From Streptomyces kebangsaanensis (lineage in GTDB: Bacteria > Actinomycetota > Actinomycetes > Streptomycetales > Streptomycetaceae), in assembly GCF_001906585.1 (NCBI RefSeq), contig NZ_JUJA01000163.1:179183-243182 (forward strand): a DNA stretch of 64,000 nucleotides, read 5' to 3'. A program made the translations under genes and the position numbers. The notes under the pieces were generated by a model, which was given only the letters and a program-made list of their open reading frames with translations, made no database searches and was not told the origin of the DNA. Every line of letters starts with the position of its first letter. The first letter of the stretch is position 1. Of the stretch, positions 63,129 to 64,000 are shown piece by piece.

Positions 63129-63569
63129 ATGGCCACCGCACCGCATACCCGCCGTCCCGACGCACTGACCCTGGAGGTCGTCGAGCTCATCGGGGACGTC
63201 GTGGCCCGGTTCTACGAGGACTACGAGGACGCCGCCGGGGAGCACGCCCTGACCGGCGCGCAGGCGCGGCTGCTGAGCCTGCTGTCGCTGGAGCCACTGC
63301 CGATGCGGAAACTGGCGCGGAAGCTGAAGTGCGAGCCGTCGAACGTCACCGGGATCGTGGACCGGCTGGAGGCACGGGGGCTGGTGGAACGGCGGCCCGA
63401 TCCCGCCGACCGGCGGGTGAAGCTGGCGGCGGCGACGGAGGAGGGACGGCAGGTGGCCCGGGAGCTGCGGGAGGGGCTGCGCTTCGCGCGGGAGCCGTTG
63501 GCCGCGCTGTCGGAGGGGGAGCGGCTGGCTCTGCGGGATGTGCTGCGGCGGATGGTGGAGGCGTCCTGA
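63129..63569 (+). CDS. MarR family transcriptional regulator
   Basis: 146 residues from ATG 63129; GTG 63111, six codons earlier, is possible but lies in the outer inverted repeat. The winged helix spans about residues 35-100 (LTGAQARLLSLLSLEPLPMRKLARKLKCEPSNVTGIVDRLEARGLVERRPDPADRRVK). It probably represses the divergent NADPH reductase in response to an electrophile or other ligand. Confidence 0.93.
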   Translation: MATAPHTRRPDALTLEVVELIGDVVARFYEDYEDAAGEHALTGAQARLLSLLSLEPLPMRKLARKLKCEPSNVTGIVDRLEARGLVERRPDPADRRVKLAAATEEGRQVARELREGLRFAREPLAALSEGERLALRDVLRRMVEAS

Positions 63570-63624
63570 CCGGGGAGCTCTCGACCGGCTGACGCCGGCC
63601 GGGGCCGGCCGGGGCCGGCGCGGG

Positions 63625-64000
63625 TCAGGTGCACCACCACAGGAACCGGTCGCACTTGGGCGTCGGTGTCGGCGTCGGGGCCGGGTCGGGAGCCGGTGGT
63701 GCCGGGTCGGTCGTCGGGGGATCCGTCGGCCGGGGGGCCTCCGGAGGCGGGGGGTTCGAGGCGCCCGTACCCCCGTCGGCACCGGCACCCCCGCCTGCAC
63801 CCGCGCCGCCTTCCTCCGCCGCCCGCGTCGGCTGCCGCGGGCCGGTCGTCTCCGTCGGGTCCGCGTCGGGTTCCTCGTCGTCCGCCGACGCGGACGGGGA
63901 CGCGGACTCCGAGGCGTCCGGTGAGGCCGTGCTCGTGGCGGCCCCGGCCCCGGGCGTGGCACCCGCCGGGCCGGCCGTCTCTTCCGGGTCCGTGACCGGA
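63625..64000 (-). CDS. C-terminal part of a Pro/Ala/Thr-rich secreted-type protein (5' end outside window)
   Basis: The reverse frame from the window edge to TGA 63625-63627 is open for 124 codons and has no stop in a very biased composition. It encodes a disordered Pro/Ala/Thr/Asp/Gly linker and ends PKCDRFLWWCT, a short Cys-Trp-Cys tail. Such linkers are usual in wall-associated or extracellular actinobacterial proteins. The functional domain lies outside the window. Confidence 0.6.
   Translation of the reverse strand, partial: PVTDPEETAGPAGATPGAGAATSTASPDASESASPSASADDEEPDADPTETTGPRQPTRAAEEGGAGAGGGAGADGGTGASNPPPPEAPRPTDPPTTDPAPPAPDPAPTPTPTPKCDRFLWWCT

Noticed and set aside
1-64000. Biosynthetic gene cluster around fab genes
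   Set aside because: The fabD-fabH-acpP-fabF set is the primary fatty acid operon by order and length; no tailoring or modular enzymes are present.

Overview
The window is chromosomal DNA of a Streptomyces species. It is very GC-rich with strong third-position G/C, uses GTG starts often and has purine-rich ribosome sites. The gene order tellurium-type stress genes - peroxiredoxin - DUF3052 - aceE - ... - fasR-fabD-fabH-acpP-fabF - DUF3145 matches, from memory, the core region around SCO2364-SCO2400 of S. coelicolor and relatives. No rRNA, tRNA or CRISPR array was seen.

Layout. (1) 1-6.2 kb: a ter-type stress module with a phosphoribosyltransferase, a citrate-lyase-like aldolase, three TerD proteins, a TerA-like protein and a DUF475/TerC membrane protein. 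(2) 6.3-10.6 kb: an AhpE-like peroxiredoxin, DUF3052 and homodimeric-type pyruvate dehydrogenase E1. (3) 10.6-16 kb: a DUF4190 membrane protein, a DHA2 exporter with a divergent TetR regulator, a DUF1023 hydrolase and a DUF4429 protein. (4) 15.7-21.9 kb: a two-component system downstream of a VTC / DUF4956 / CotH operon. (5) 22-26.3 kb: MerR beside an aldo/keto reductase remnant, GNAT, a beta-lactamase-fold hydrolase, a nuclease-like remnant, and an ATPase / HTH-DUF5753 / DUF397 developmental-type set. (6) 26.4-31.1 kb: an intact IS1380-type element with exact inverted repeats and a 5-bp target duplication, then a patch of hypothetical and decayed genes and a large membrane protein. (7) 31.1-41.8 kb: pirin, then the primary fatty acid synthase operon with its activator, then DUF3145, an SGNH lipoprotein, an aldose epimerase, an EI24 protein and a serine hydrolase.

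(8) 41.9-54.1 kb is the main accessory locus. A 1057-residue secreted FG-GAP/VCBS protein is divergent from a 2638-residue RHS polymorphic toxin. The toxin carries an internal ricin-type lectin domain, a Hint autoprocessing domain and a C-terminal deaminase-like tip (HAE plus CPAC). A 187-residue candidate immunity gene follows, then a decayed scrap of a second rhs gene. (9) 54.4-59.8 kb is a nested transposon stack. An IS256-type transposase is split first by an ISAzo13-type element and then by an IS1182-type element; the IS256 end has cut off the 3' part of a RelE-type toxin gene. (10) 59.8-61.9 kb holds toxin-antitoxin genes: an orphaned YefM/Phd antitoxin with a TGTACA operator, then a four-gene chain of a Phd-like antitoxin, a chimeric RelE-like ORF, a VapB-like antitoxin and a PIN toxin. 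(11) 62-64 kb: an MDR oxidoreductase divergent from MarR, and the 3' end of a Pro/Ala-rich secreted-type protein.

How they work together: regions 2 and 7 are housekeeping (acetyl-CoA supply, fatty acid synthesis and its regulator). Regions 1 and 4 look like envelope or stress modules. Regions 6 and 8-10 are variable conflict and mobile DNA.
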